Assembly (NCBI GenBank): GCA_021794655.1
Contig: JAJYQJ010000137.1
Span: 1-39,047 of the forward strand
From: Actinomycetes bacterium
Lineage (GTDB): Bacteria; Actinomycetota; Acidimicrobiia; Acidimicrobiales; RAAP-2
Length of the DNA stretch: 39,047 nucleotides
Direction of reading: 5' to 3'
Shown here: positions 10,630-17,602 of the stretch, in pieces
Numbering within the stretch: position 1 is the first letter of the stretch
Layout of the letters: the number at the start of each line of letters is the position of its first letter
Made by a program: the position numbers and the translations under genes
The notes under the pieces: model-generated
What the model was told of the DNA's origin: nothing
The model's input: only the letters and a program-made list of their open reading frames with translations
Database searches by the model: none

Positions 10630-11838
10630 ATGGCACGTGTGCAGTTGAAGAACGCATCCAAACAGTACGGGAAGGGCCAACCCGCAGCGGTAGATGGTAT
10701 CGATATCGCTATCGACGAGGGTGAGTTCGTCGTCTTGCTCGGACCGTCCGGCTGCGGGAAGACGACCGCGCTACGGATGATCGCCGGCCTCGAGGCGCCG
10801 AGCGGCGGCGAGGTGTGGTTCGACGACCGCCTCGTCAACGCCGATCCTCCCGATCGCCGAAACGTCGGCATGGTCTTCCAGAACTACGCCCTCTATCCCC
10901 ACATGACGGTCGATCAGAACCTCTCGTTCGGCCTCAAGGCCGCGCGTACACCAAAGGCCGACGTTCGCCGCCGGGTTCGCGAGGTCGCTGATCTCCTCGG
11001 ACTCGACGGTTACCTTCAACGACGTCCAAAGGAGCTCTCCGGCGGCCAGCGCCAGCGCGTCGCGTTGGGTCGCTCCCTTATGCGCCGGCCGTCGGTCTTC
11101 TTGATGGATGAGCCGCTCTCGAACCTCGATGCGAACCTGCGCGAGCAGATGCGCATCGAGCTAGCCCGCCTACACGCTCGCCTCGGCATCACGACGGTAT
11201 ATGTGACCCACGACCAGAACGAGGCGCTAACGCTCGCCGACCGCGTCGTCGTCATGGAGGCTGGGACGATCCGCCAGTGCGACACACCGAGCGAGGTCTA
11301 CAACCATCCCGCAGACACCTTCGTCGCAGGGTTCATCGGCTCACCGGGGATGAACCTGTGGACCGCGTCCTGGGAGGACGACGGAGAGTCGGTGTGGCTC
11401 GGCGAGCGCGCGCTGCGCTTGCCACGCACCTTCCTCCCTGCCCTCGAGGAACTCGGCCGAACGGTCACCGTAGGGATCCGCCCCGAACATCTCGCGGTCT
11501 CAAGAACTCGATTCGACACCGAAGTTAACCCTGCGTTCGCCAATGGGATGGCCAATGGGGTGGCCCATGAGGTGAGCTGTGAAGTGAGCTGTGAAGTGAG
11601 CTGTGAAGTCGAGCTCCTCGAACAGCTCGGGAGCCACACCCAGCTCCATGCGCGAGTAACGCTATCGGAAGGGACGGCTGCCCGGCTCGTCGCGCGCCTC
11701 GACGTCGGGGTGGAGGCGGCCGTAGGGGAGCAGCTCTCGCTCACGGCACGGCCTCGAGCTGTACATCTATTCGACGCCGATACGACCAAACGAGTCGACC
11801 TCAATCCGCGCTACTTCGCGCCTCAACTCGTTCGATGA
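10630..11838 (+). CDS. ABC transporter ATP-binding protein, MalK/MsmK/UgpC type
   Basis: 402 aa. Walker A is GPSGCGKTT, the Q-loop is QNYALYPHM, the signature is LSGGQRQR, Walker B is VFLMDEPLSNLD, and the switch His is in VYVTHDQNEA. The C-terminal part (from about 240) is the OB/TOBE regulatory domain of carbohydrate importers. That domain contains an odd (V-S-C-E)x3 stretch at about 315-326 made by a 12-bp minisatellite. The start is ATG with GGAG 4 nt upstream; the stop overlaps the next permease as ATGA. It powers the importer encoded by the next three genes. Confidence 0.92.
   Translation: MARVQLKNASKQYGKGQPAAVDGIDIAIDEGEFVVLLGPSGCGKTTALRMIAGLEAPSGGEVWFDDRLVNADPPDRRNVGMVFQNYALYPHMTVDQNLSFGLKAARTPKADVRRRVREVADLLGLDGYLQRRPKELSGGQRQRVALGRSLMRRPSVFLMDEPLSNLDANLREQMRIELARLHARLGITTVYVTHDQNEALTLADRVVVMEAGTIRQCDTPSEVYNHPADTFVAGFIGSPGMNLWTASWEDDGESVWLGERALRLPRTFLPALEELGRTVTVGIRPEHLAVSRTRFDTEVNPAFANGMANGVAHEVSCEVSCEVSCEVELLEQLGSHTQLHARVTLSEGTAARLVARLDVGVEAAVGEQLSLTARPRAVHLFDADTTKRVDLNPRYFAPQLVR
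11542..11607 (+). repeat. Compound 12-bp minisatellite inside the ABC ATPase gene
   Basis: Two copies of AATGGG[AG]TGGCC (11542-11553, 11554-11565) are followed, after 6 bp, by three exact copies of GTGAGCTGTGAA (11572-11607). The unit of 4 codons keeps the reading frame. It adds low-complexity sequence to the regulatory domain. Confidence 0.85.
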
Positions 11839-12830
11839 CCCTACTCAGCCCGATTCGCGAGCGACCGATCGCCGTATCGGAAGACTCTGATCCAGCTCGA
11901 CCGCGGCGACGTCGTTGGGTGCCCGGCTGGGCACAACGGCTACACGACTCACTAGTCGCCTACGGCCTGATGTTCCCAGCTGTCGCCGTCTTCGTCTTGT
12001 TCTTCTACGTCCCTGCCGCGTATCTCCTCTATATCTCGTTCTTCCACTGGGGAATCCTATCGCCGGCGACCCATTTCGTCGGGTTCGCGAACTTCAAGAC
12101 GTTGTTCGCCCAGCCACTCTTCCTGCACTCGCTCGTCACCTCTGCGTACTACACCGCGGTGATGATCCCCGCGACGGTCCTACTCGCACTCGGCATCGCG
12201 CTCTTGTTGAAGGAAGGCTTCGCGAGGCGGCGCGGAGCGTTGTGGCGCGGCGCGGTCTTCTTGCCTCACGTTACCCCTGTCGTCGCGACCGCGATCATCT
12301 GGATCTGGATCTTCAACCCACACTTTGGCCTCGCGAACTTCGTCTTGACGAGTGTGAACCTGCCCGCGCTCGGTTGGCTCGAGAGCGTCCACTGGGCGCT
12401 ACCGGCAGTGATGATCGACAGCCTGTGGCACTCCCTCGGGCTCTACGTGATCATCTTCCTCGCCGGTCTATCGAGTGTCCCGAGCGACCTCATCGAGGTT
12501 GCCCGGCTCGACGGCGCGCCCCGTCACCAGATCTTTCGCCGGATCATCTGGCCGCTCATCTCGCCGACGACCTTCTTCGTCGTGCTGCTCGCGACCGTCA
12601 ACACCTGGCAGGCCTTCTCCCAGATTTTCGCAATGACCGGTGGGCCACACGGCGGCGCCGGCGGTCCCGCCTACGCGACAACAACCGACGCGCTTCTCGT
12701 CTACCAGACCGCGTTTGTCTACGTGCACTTCAGCTTGGCCGCGGCGATGAGCGTGATCCTATTTGGAATCATCATGACCCTGACCCTCGTCCAGAAGTGG
12801 ATCTCGGACCGTGTCGTCTTCTACCGATAG
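11835..12830 (+). CDS. Sugar ABC transporter permease (MalF/UgpA type)
   Basis: 331 aa, with about six hydrophobic membrane segments starting near residue 42. The cytoplasmic EAA loop, E-V-A-R-L-D-G-A-x8-R-I-x-W-P, contacts the ATPase. There is a basic N-terminal tail (RPRRRRW). It starts at an ATG overlapping the ATPase stop (ATGA). It pairs with the next permease. The substrate is probably a sugar or oligosaccharide (family inference). Confidence 0.92.
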   Translation: MTLLSPIRERPIAVSEDSDPARPRRRRWVPGWAQRLHDSLVAYGLMFPAVAVFVLFFYVPAAYLLYISFFHWGILSPATHFVGFANFKTLFAQPLFLHSLVTSAYYTAVMIPATVLLALGIALLLKEGFARRRGALWRGAVFLPHVTPVVATAIIWIWIFNPHFGLANFVLTSVNLPALGWLESVHWALPAVMIDSLWHSLGLYVIIFLAGLSSVPSDLIEVARLDGAPRHQIFRRIIWPLISPTTFFVVLLATVNTWQAFSQIFAMTGGPHGGAGGPAYATTTDALLVYQTAFVYVHFSLAAAMSVILFGIIMTLTLVQKWISDRVVFYR

Positions 12831-12840
12831 GAGAACGTTT

Positions 12841-13665
12841 ATGCATCCTCGTATTGGCCGGTTGGTTCACCAGATACTCGTGATGGTGGTCGCCGTTCTC
12901 TTCGCTTTCCCGCTCTACTGGGTCGTAGTCACCGCTTTCAACAGCCACGGCGGAGTCTTTTCGATTCCACCTCGGTTCGTTCCAGCGTTCCACACCGGGG
13001 CGTTCACCTACGTTCTCACCCACACGAGCTGGCTGCGCTACATGACGAACACCGTCTTCATCGCCACTGCCACCGTCGTCCTCGTCATCGTGACATCTGC
13101 GATGGCCGGATACGCACTAGCGGAACTACGGTTTCGAGGAAGCGGATTGTTATTCCTATTGACCGTCGGCGTGATGATGTTGCCGACCCAAGCCTTGCTC
13201 GTCCCACAGTACGCGGTCGCGATGCACCTGCATCTTCTCAACAGCTACACAGTCCAGATCCTCCCGTTCGCAGCGAGCACCTTTGGCGTCTTCTTGTTCC
13301 GCCAGTTCTTCAAGAGCCTGCCCCGTGAGTACTGGGAGGCGGCACGGATCGACGGGGTCGGACACCTCGCCTACATCCGCCGAGTCGCCCTACCACTCGC
13401 TCGACCGGCAGTCGTCACCGTCGCGCTCCTCACCTTCATCGTCTCGTGGAACCAGTTCCAATGGCCTCTCATCATGACGTCGTCACACGCCGTGCAACCG
13501 ATCGAGGTCGCACTCAGTCACTACATGCAGACCTTCGAGGCGAACTGGCGAAAGCTCACCTCTGCGGTACTCCTCGCGCTCGCTCCGATCGTCGTCCTCT
13601 TCGTGCTCCTCCAGCGACACATCGTCGATGGAGTCGCAGGCCGGGACAGCGGGGTGAACCGGTGA
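12841..13665 (+). CDS. Sugar ABC transporter permease (MalG/UgpE type)
   Basis: 274 aa from the ATG at 12841, preceded by GGAGA 6 nt upstream. The open frame reaches back to 12811, but that part overlaps the previous permease. There are about six membrane segments, and the EAA loop is E-A-A-R-I-D-G-V-G-H near residue 170. It is the second membrane subunit of the importer, 10 bp after the first permease. Confidence 0.92.
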   Translation: MHPRIGRLVHQILVMVVAVLFAFPLYWVVVTAFNSHGGVFSIPPRFVPAFHTGAFTYVLTHTSWLRYMTNTVFIATATVVLVIVTSAMAGYALAELRFRGSGLLFLLTVGVMMLPTQALLVPQYAVAMHLHLLNSYTVQILPFAASTFGVFLFRQFFKSLPREYWEAARIDGVGHLAYIRRVALPLARPAVVTVALLTFIVSWNQFQWPLIMTSSHAVQPIEVALSHYMQTFEANWRKLTSAVLLALAPIVVLFVLLQRHIVDGVAGRDSGVNR

Positions 13666-13760
13666 AGCCAACCCTGATGAAGCCAACGACCAACCAGGTA
13701 AGAAACCAATCAACCACCAACGAAACCCCGAAACCAACCACCAAACCAACTAGGCAAGGA
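13666..13760 (+). repeat. C/A-rich low-complexity leader before the binding-protein gene
   Basis: The permease/binding-protein gap is made of degenerate 'aaccaa/ccaacc' and 'gaagccaac' words, almost free of T. A weakly structured mRNA leader here could favour high expression of the binding protein (inference). AAGGAG at 13756-13761 is the likely ribosome binding site. Confidence 0.55.
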
Positions 13761-13772
13761 GAAGCAAGCACA

Positions 13773-15188
13773 ATGACGGAGATCCCCAACTCCATACACA
13801 CTTATCGTTCAAAGATCCGGCGACTAGTCGATCGAACGCAAGGAGCGAGCGCGACTACGACAAGTCGCGCGAAGCCGAGCCCAACCGGTAGGGCCGGGCC
13901 ACCTCCCCGCAAAAGGCTGGTCGCGGCGGCAGTCCTGTTGCTCGCGGCGGTCTTGCTGGCCGCATGTAGTTCACCACCGTCTGGGGCCGCGTCGGCTCAG
14001 AAAGCGAAGACGACGAGCTTTACCCTGTGGGAGTCCCACAACGGTGGCCCGGTCGGCGACGCGATGAGCGCCCTCGTCTCCAAGTTCAACGCGTCACAGT
14101 CGCAGGTGCACGTCTCGATCAACGTCACCAAAGCCTCGAAGAAGCTGCTCGCGGCGGTCGCCGCCGACAACGCCCCGGTTCTCGCCGAAATTAGCCACTA
14201 CGACGGCACCTACGTCAAGGGAGGTGCGCTGATGTCGTGGAACAGCCTGATCAAAGGGGACAAGGAGCTCTCCAAGAGCAACTTCGTGCCCGCTGTCTGG
14301 CATAACGGAGAGGTTGGCGGCCAGCACTACCGCTTACAGACCGACGTGAAAGTCTCGATCGTCAACTACAACAAGACGCTCTTTCAAAAGGCGGGGATCA
14401 CGGCGCCGCCCACCACCTGGGCCGAACTCGCTGCTGACGCCGCGAAGTTGAAGGCATCAGGTGTGATCCCGATCGGATGGAAAGACTCTTCAGCGCACAT
14501 CCTGCCGGCCTTCATGAGCAACGGCGGTACGATGTTGAAGGGAGGGAACTCTGTCGGCACCGCGGTCGATTTCAACACCCCAGCCGGTGTAACGACGTTC
14601 TCGTACTTTCACAACCTGTATTCGAGTGGTCAGCTGATCATCGGCCACGGGACGACGCTTCGCGAGGACTTCGCGGCCGGCAAGGTCGCTATGATCGACG
14701 GGACGTCGGCTGGCTATCAAAAGACTCTCGACGCGGTCGCAGGAGCGTTCCCAGTCGGAGCGTTCGCCGAACCAGCCGGATCGACGGGGCATGCCTACAA
14801 CATTGCCCAGGGGCTCGGTTTCGTCCTGCCAAAGACCGACACTCCCGCAGAGGCACAAGCAGCGCTCCGCTTCGTCAACTGGTGGTTCGAGCCGGCTCAG
14901 CAGGTCTACTGGGCCGAGCATACCGGCTACCCTCCCGAAACCCTAGCGGGTATCGCAGCTATGCCGAAGTCGTTCCTGGCGAGCCACCCCGGCGAGGCGG
15001 CGACGATCGAGGGCGTCTCCTCGCACTACACGGTTCCTCGCCCGGTGAGTGACAGCTACAAGGAGGTCCAGTCGGCTCTCGACACGACGTTCTTGGAGAT
15101 CGTCACGGGCAAGCAGCCGGTGCAGGGCGGGCTCGCCTCGCTCGACAAGACAGGTGACTCCTACATGAGCGGCGCAAGCGCACTCTAG
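13773..15188 (+). CDS. Extracellular sugar-binding lipoprotein (ABC family 1)
   Basis: 471 aa. A 47-residue hydrophilic N-terminal tail is followed by RKR, a hydrophobic segment and the lipobox L-L-A-A-C65, so it should be a membrane-anchored lipoprotein. The mature part has the family-1 fold cues: TLWESHNGGP near the start and TTWAELAADAAKLKASGV in the middle. It delivers substrate to the upstream permeases. ATG 13773 is chosen because the open frame further upstream (to 13446) lies inside the permease gene. AAGGAG is 11 nt upstream, a rather long spacing. Confidence 0.9.
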   Translation: MTEIPNSIHTYRSKIRRLVDRTQGASATTTSRAKPSPTGRAGPPPRKRLVAAAVLLLAAVLLAACSSPPSGAASAQKAKTTSFTLWESHNGGPVGDAMSALVSKFNASQSQVHVSINVTKASKKLLAAVAADNAPVLAEISHYDGTYVKGGALMSWNSLIKGDKELSKSNFVPAVWHNGEVGGQHYRLQTDVKVSIVNYNKTLFQKAGITAPPTTWAELAADAAKLKASGVIPIGWKDSSAHILPAFMSNGGTMLKGGNSVGTAVDFNTPAGVTTFSYFHNLYSSGQLIIGHGTTLREDFAAGKVAMIDGTSAGYQKTLDAVAGAFPVGAFAEPAGSTGHAYNIAQGLGFVLPKTDTPAEAQAALRFVNWWFEPAQQVYWAEHTGYPPETLAGIAAMPKSFLASHPGEAATIEGVSSHYTVPRPVSDSYKEVQSALDTTFLEIVTGKQPVQGGLASLDKTGDSYMSGASAL

Positions 15189-15190
15189 AG

Positions 15191-15946
15191 GTGGCGGTTC
15201 TCGCGACCCCAGACGACGTCGGGCGCTCCGCGAGACGCAGTTCTTGCGTCCCGTCGTCGTCAAGGGCTGAGGTGCTCGTGGTCGAGGACGACCACGGATT
15301 CGCCCAGATCCTACGCCGCCGGCTCACTGAAGAGGGCTTCGGTGTCCACGTGGCCTCAGACGGCGAAGCCGCTCTCGATCGTATCTCTCGAACCCGTTTC
15401 GACGTCGTCGTCCTCGACCTGCTCCTCCCCGGCGTCGACGGGTTCGAGGTCTGCCGTAGGCTCCGCGAGAACCAGCGCTGGGTGCCGGTGGTGATGGTGA
15501 CCGCTCTCGGAGGGATCGACGAGCGGATGCGCGGATTCGAACTCGGGGCGGAGGACTACCTCGTAAAACCCTTCGTCTTGGAAGAGCTCGTCGCACGGCT
15601 CCATGTCGTCTTGCGGCGCCACCAGGGACTCACCCAGGCGTTTTTGACCGCCGGAGATCTCCGGCTCGACTTGATGAGTCATCGAGCGTGGCGGGGTGAC
15701 GTCGCACTCGATCTAGCGCGGAGGGAGTTCGACTTACTCGAGCTACTCGTGCGCCACGCCGATATCGTCGTCACCCGCCAGACGATCCTGATCACCGTGT
15801 GGGGACGCGACGCCGCCGTCTCGAAGAACGTCGTAGACCAGTACGTAAACCACTTACGCAAAAAGGTGGACCGCCCCTTTGGTCGGGCGGACATCGAGAC
15901 CGTCTACGGGGTGGGGTGGCGACTGCGGACCGACGAAGCCCGGTGA
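15191..15946 (+). CDS. OmpR-family response regulator
   Basis: 251 aa from the GTG at 15191, 2 nt after the binding-protein stop. The receiver domain has VLVVEDD, phospho-acceptor D76 in VVLDLLLPG, the T in VMVTAL and the switch K in DYLVKPF. The C-terminal winged helix ends in the typical ETVYGVGWRLR. The roughly 27 residues before VLVVEDD are atypical, so a GTG at 15272 (224 aa) is an alternative start. Next to an ABC importer, it probably adjusts transporter or carbohydrate gene expression (inference). Confidence 0.9.
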   Translation: MAVLATPDDVGRSARRSSCVPSSSRAEVLVVEDDHGFAQILRRRLTEEGFGVHVASDGEAALDRISRTRFDVVVLDLLLPGVDGFEVCRRLRENQRWVPVVMVTALGGIDERMRGFELGAEDYLVKPFVLEELVARLHVVLRRHQGLTQAFLTAGDLRLDLMSHRAWRGDVALDLARREFDLLELLVRHADIVVTRQTILITVWGRDAAVSKNVVDQYVNHLRKKVDRPFGRADIETVYGVGWRLRTDEAR

Positions 15947-16025
15947 ATGGCGATTGGCCAATGGTGAATAGCGAACGGCGAATGGTGAATGGTGAATAGC
16001 GAACGGCGAATGGTGAATGGTGAAT
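15942..16025 (+). repeat. Heptanucleotide tandem array (12 x GGYGAAT-like) at the regulator-kinase junction
   Basis: Twelve consecutive 7-mers close to GGTGAAT/GGCGAAT/AGCGAAC fill the whole gap between the response-regulator stop and the kinase start. A 28-bp higher-order unit (AGCGAAC-GGCGAAT-GGTGAAT-GGTGAAT) occurs twice in tandem. Each GGTGAAT followed by GG contains TGAATG, a stop fused to a start. Both the regulator stop and the kinase start lie in such a TGAATGGCG word, so the array looks like an expansion of an original stop-start junction. Confidence 0.9.
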
Positions 16026-17505
16026 GGCGCTCCGCCTCCGCTTCGCGCTGGTGACGGCTGCACTCGTCGCAGTCGTCGTCGGTTGCGGGAGCGTCGCGTT
16101 CGCTCTCTCCATGTCCGCGAGCACGCGCTCGACTGTTGAATACGCTATGCGGGGGCGAGCGAGGAGGGTAGGCGAGGAACTTAGCGCCCACCTCCTGCCG
16201 CTGCCGGTTGGCACCGCCGGACGCACGCCGAGCTTCGACCAGAGTATGGTACAGGTCATCGCAGGGTCGGACGAGCTCGTTTACACTACGGCTGCAGCAG
16301 GTTCCTCCCCGCTCATCTCCGCTCGCCAGATCGCACACGCACGCACGACCCCGGTGTGGGTAGAGGAGCGCAGGACCGCCTGGGACGGTCCTCATCTTGT
16401 CCTAGCCGAGGCGGCAGGAGGAAGGACTACTCGAGCTCATAACGCGTACGTCGTCGTCGTAGGCGCGTCCCTCGATCAGCTCGTCGACACGACGCACCGC
16501 GTGGATCTCGTGCTCGAGCTCGCTGGGCCGCTCGCCGTTCTCGCGTGCGCAGCGGGGGCCTGGTTCCTCGCCGGCAGGGCTCTGAGGCCGGTGGACCTGC
16601 TCCGTCGTCAAGTGCAAGATATCTCGACGGGCGATCTACGGGGACGCCTCGTCGATCCAGGAACCCGGGACGAACTCGCGGCGCTCGCCGACACCTTTAA
16701 CGACCTTCTCGACCGCCTCAGTGAGTCTATCGATCACGAGCGCGAGTTCGTCGCGGCGGCGAGCCACGAGCTGCGAACCCCGCTCGCGGCGCTCAGCGCG
16801 GAGTTGGAGTTGGCCCTCCGTGGGACTTCGAACCGTGCGACTTCGAACCGTGCGGCGTCGAACAGTGCGGCGTCGAAGGCGAGAGACGTGGCGGAGGTTA
16901 CGGACGTTAAGGAGGTCACGGAGCGTCTCGCGAGCCGGGTAGCCGAGCTGGTGCGCCTAGCTGACGGCCTGCTCACTCTCGCACAAACCCAGGATCGCTC
17001 TGTGCTGATGCACGTCGAGCGACAGTTGCTCGAGCCGCTCGTCGCCGAGTCGCTAGCGAACTATCGAGCAGTGGCTGCTCGCAACGGAGTGACGATGGTT
17101 CTCGACGCGGAGCCGTCCGTCGTCGCAGCGGTAGACGCGATCTGTTTTCGCGAAGTCGTGGAGAATCTCGTCGACAACGCGGTCCGCTACAGTCCGAGCG
17201 GTGCGTTCGTCGACGTAGGGCTTTACCAGGTCGCCGGCACGGCGGTTCTGGAGGTGCGCGACAACGGGCCTGGGTTCCCGACCGCCTTCATTCCCCGAGC
17301 GTTCGAACGGTTCTCACGGGCCGACCCGTCGCGGTCACGAGATGAAGGTGGCGCGGGCCTCGGCCTCGCGATCGTTCAGACGATCGTCACGGCGCTTGGC
17401 GGGACTGTAACGCTTTCCAACAACACCCCCGGGCGAGGTGCACTCGTGACGGTCACGCTACCCGTCCCGGCCGGCGCGGCACACACAAGCCGCGATCCGC
17501 TCTAG
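16024..17505 (+). CDS. Sensor histidine kinase
   Basis: 493 aa. TM1 is at about 7-29, followed by an extracytoplasmic sensor of about 130 residues, TM2 at about 163-183 and HAMP at about 184-236. The DHp H-box is ASHELRTPLAAL with the phosphorylated H248. The ATPase domain has an N box (ENLVDNAVRYSPSG), DNGPGFP and GAGLGLAIV. ATG 16024 is fixed by an in-frame TGA immediately before it, in the heptamer array. The loop between the two DHp helices is lengthened by 15-bp repeats (16822-16877). It is the cognate partner of the preceding regulator. The ligand is unknown; a sugar or the binding protein is plausible from context. Confidence 0.92.
   Translation: MALRLRFALVTAALVAVVVGCGSVAFALSMSASTRSTVEYAMRGRARRVGEELSAHLLPLPVGTAGRTPSFDQSMVQVIAGSDELVYTTAAAGSSPLISARQIAHARTTPVWVEERRTAWDGPHLVLAEAAGGRTTRAHNAYVVVVGASLDQLVDTTHRVDLVLELAGPLAVLACAAGAWFLAGRALRPVDLLRRQVQDISTGDLRGRLVDPGTRDELAALADTFNDLLDRLSESIDHEREFVAAASHELRTPLAALSAELELALRGTSNRATSNRAASNSAASKARDVAEVTDVKEVTERLASRVAELVRLADGLLTLAQTQDRSVLMHVERQLLEPLVAESLANYRAVAARNGVTMVLDAEPSVVAAVDAICFREVVENLVDNAVRYSPSGAFVDVGLYQVAGTAVLEVRDNGPGFPTAFIPRAFERFSRADPSRSRDEGGAGLGLAIVQTIVTALGGTVTLSNNTPGRGALVTVTLPVPAGAAHTSRDPL
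16822..16877 (+). repeat. 15-bp minisatellite in the kinase DHp hairpin
   Basis: Units GGGACTTCGAACCGT, GCGACTTCGAACCGT and GCGGCGTCGAACAGT, then a partial fourth, encode repeated [GA]-[TA]-S-N-[RS]. The unit is 5 codons, so copy changes keep the frame. Confidence 0.85.
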
Positions 17506-17520
17506 ACCAGCGCGCCCTAC

Positions 17521-17592
17521 ACCGAAGGCGATCCCGAAGGCGATCCCGAAGGCGGTCCCGAAGGCGATACCGAAGGCGATACCGAAAGCGGT
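17521..17592. repeat. Six 12-bp repeats between convergent genes
   Basis: Six tandem copies of [AC]CCGAAGGCG[AG]T run from 17521 to 17592 between the kinase stop (17505) and the transketolase stop (17603). They are noncoding. No hairpin with a T tract was seen. Confidence 0.85.
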
Positions 17593-17602
17593 TGTCACCG
17601 GT

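Noticed and set aside
13446-13772. Longer start for the sugar-binding protein
   Set aside because: It lies inside the permease gene, and the signal and lipobox follow the start at 13773.
15942-16025. Heptamer array as a CRISPR
   Set aside because: The units touch without spacers and are too short.
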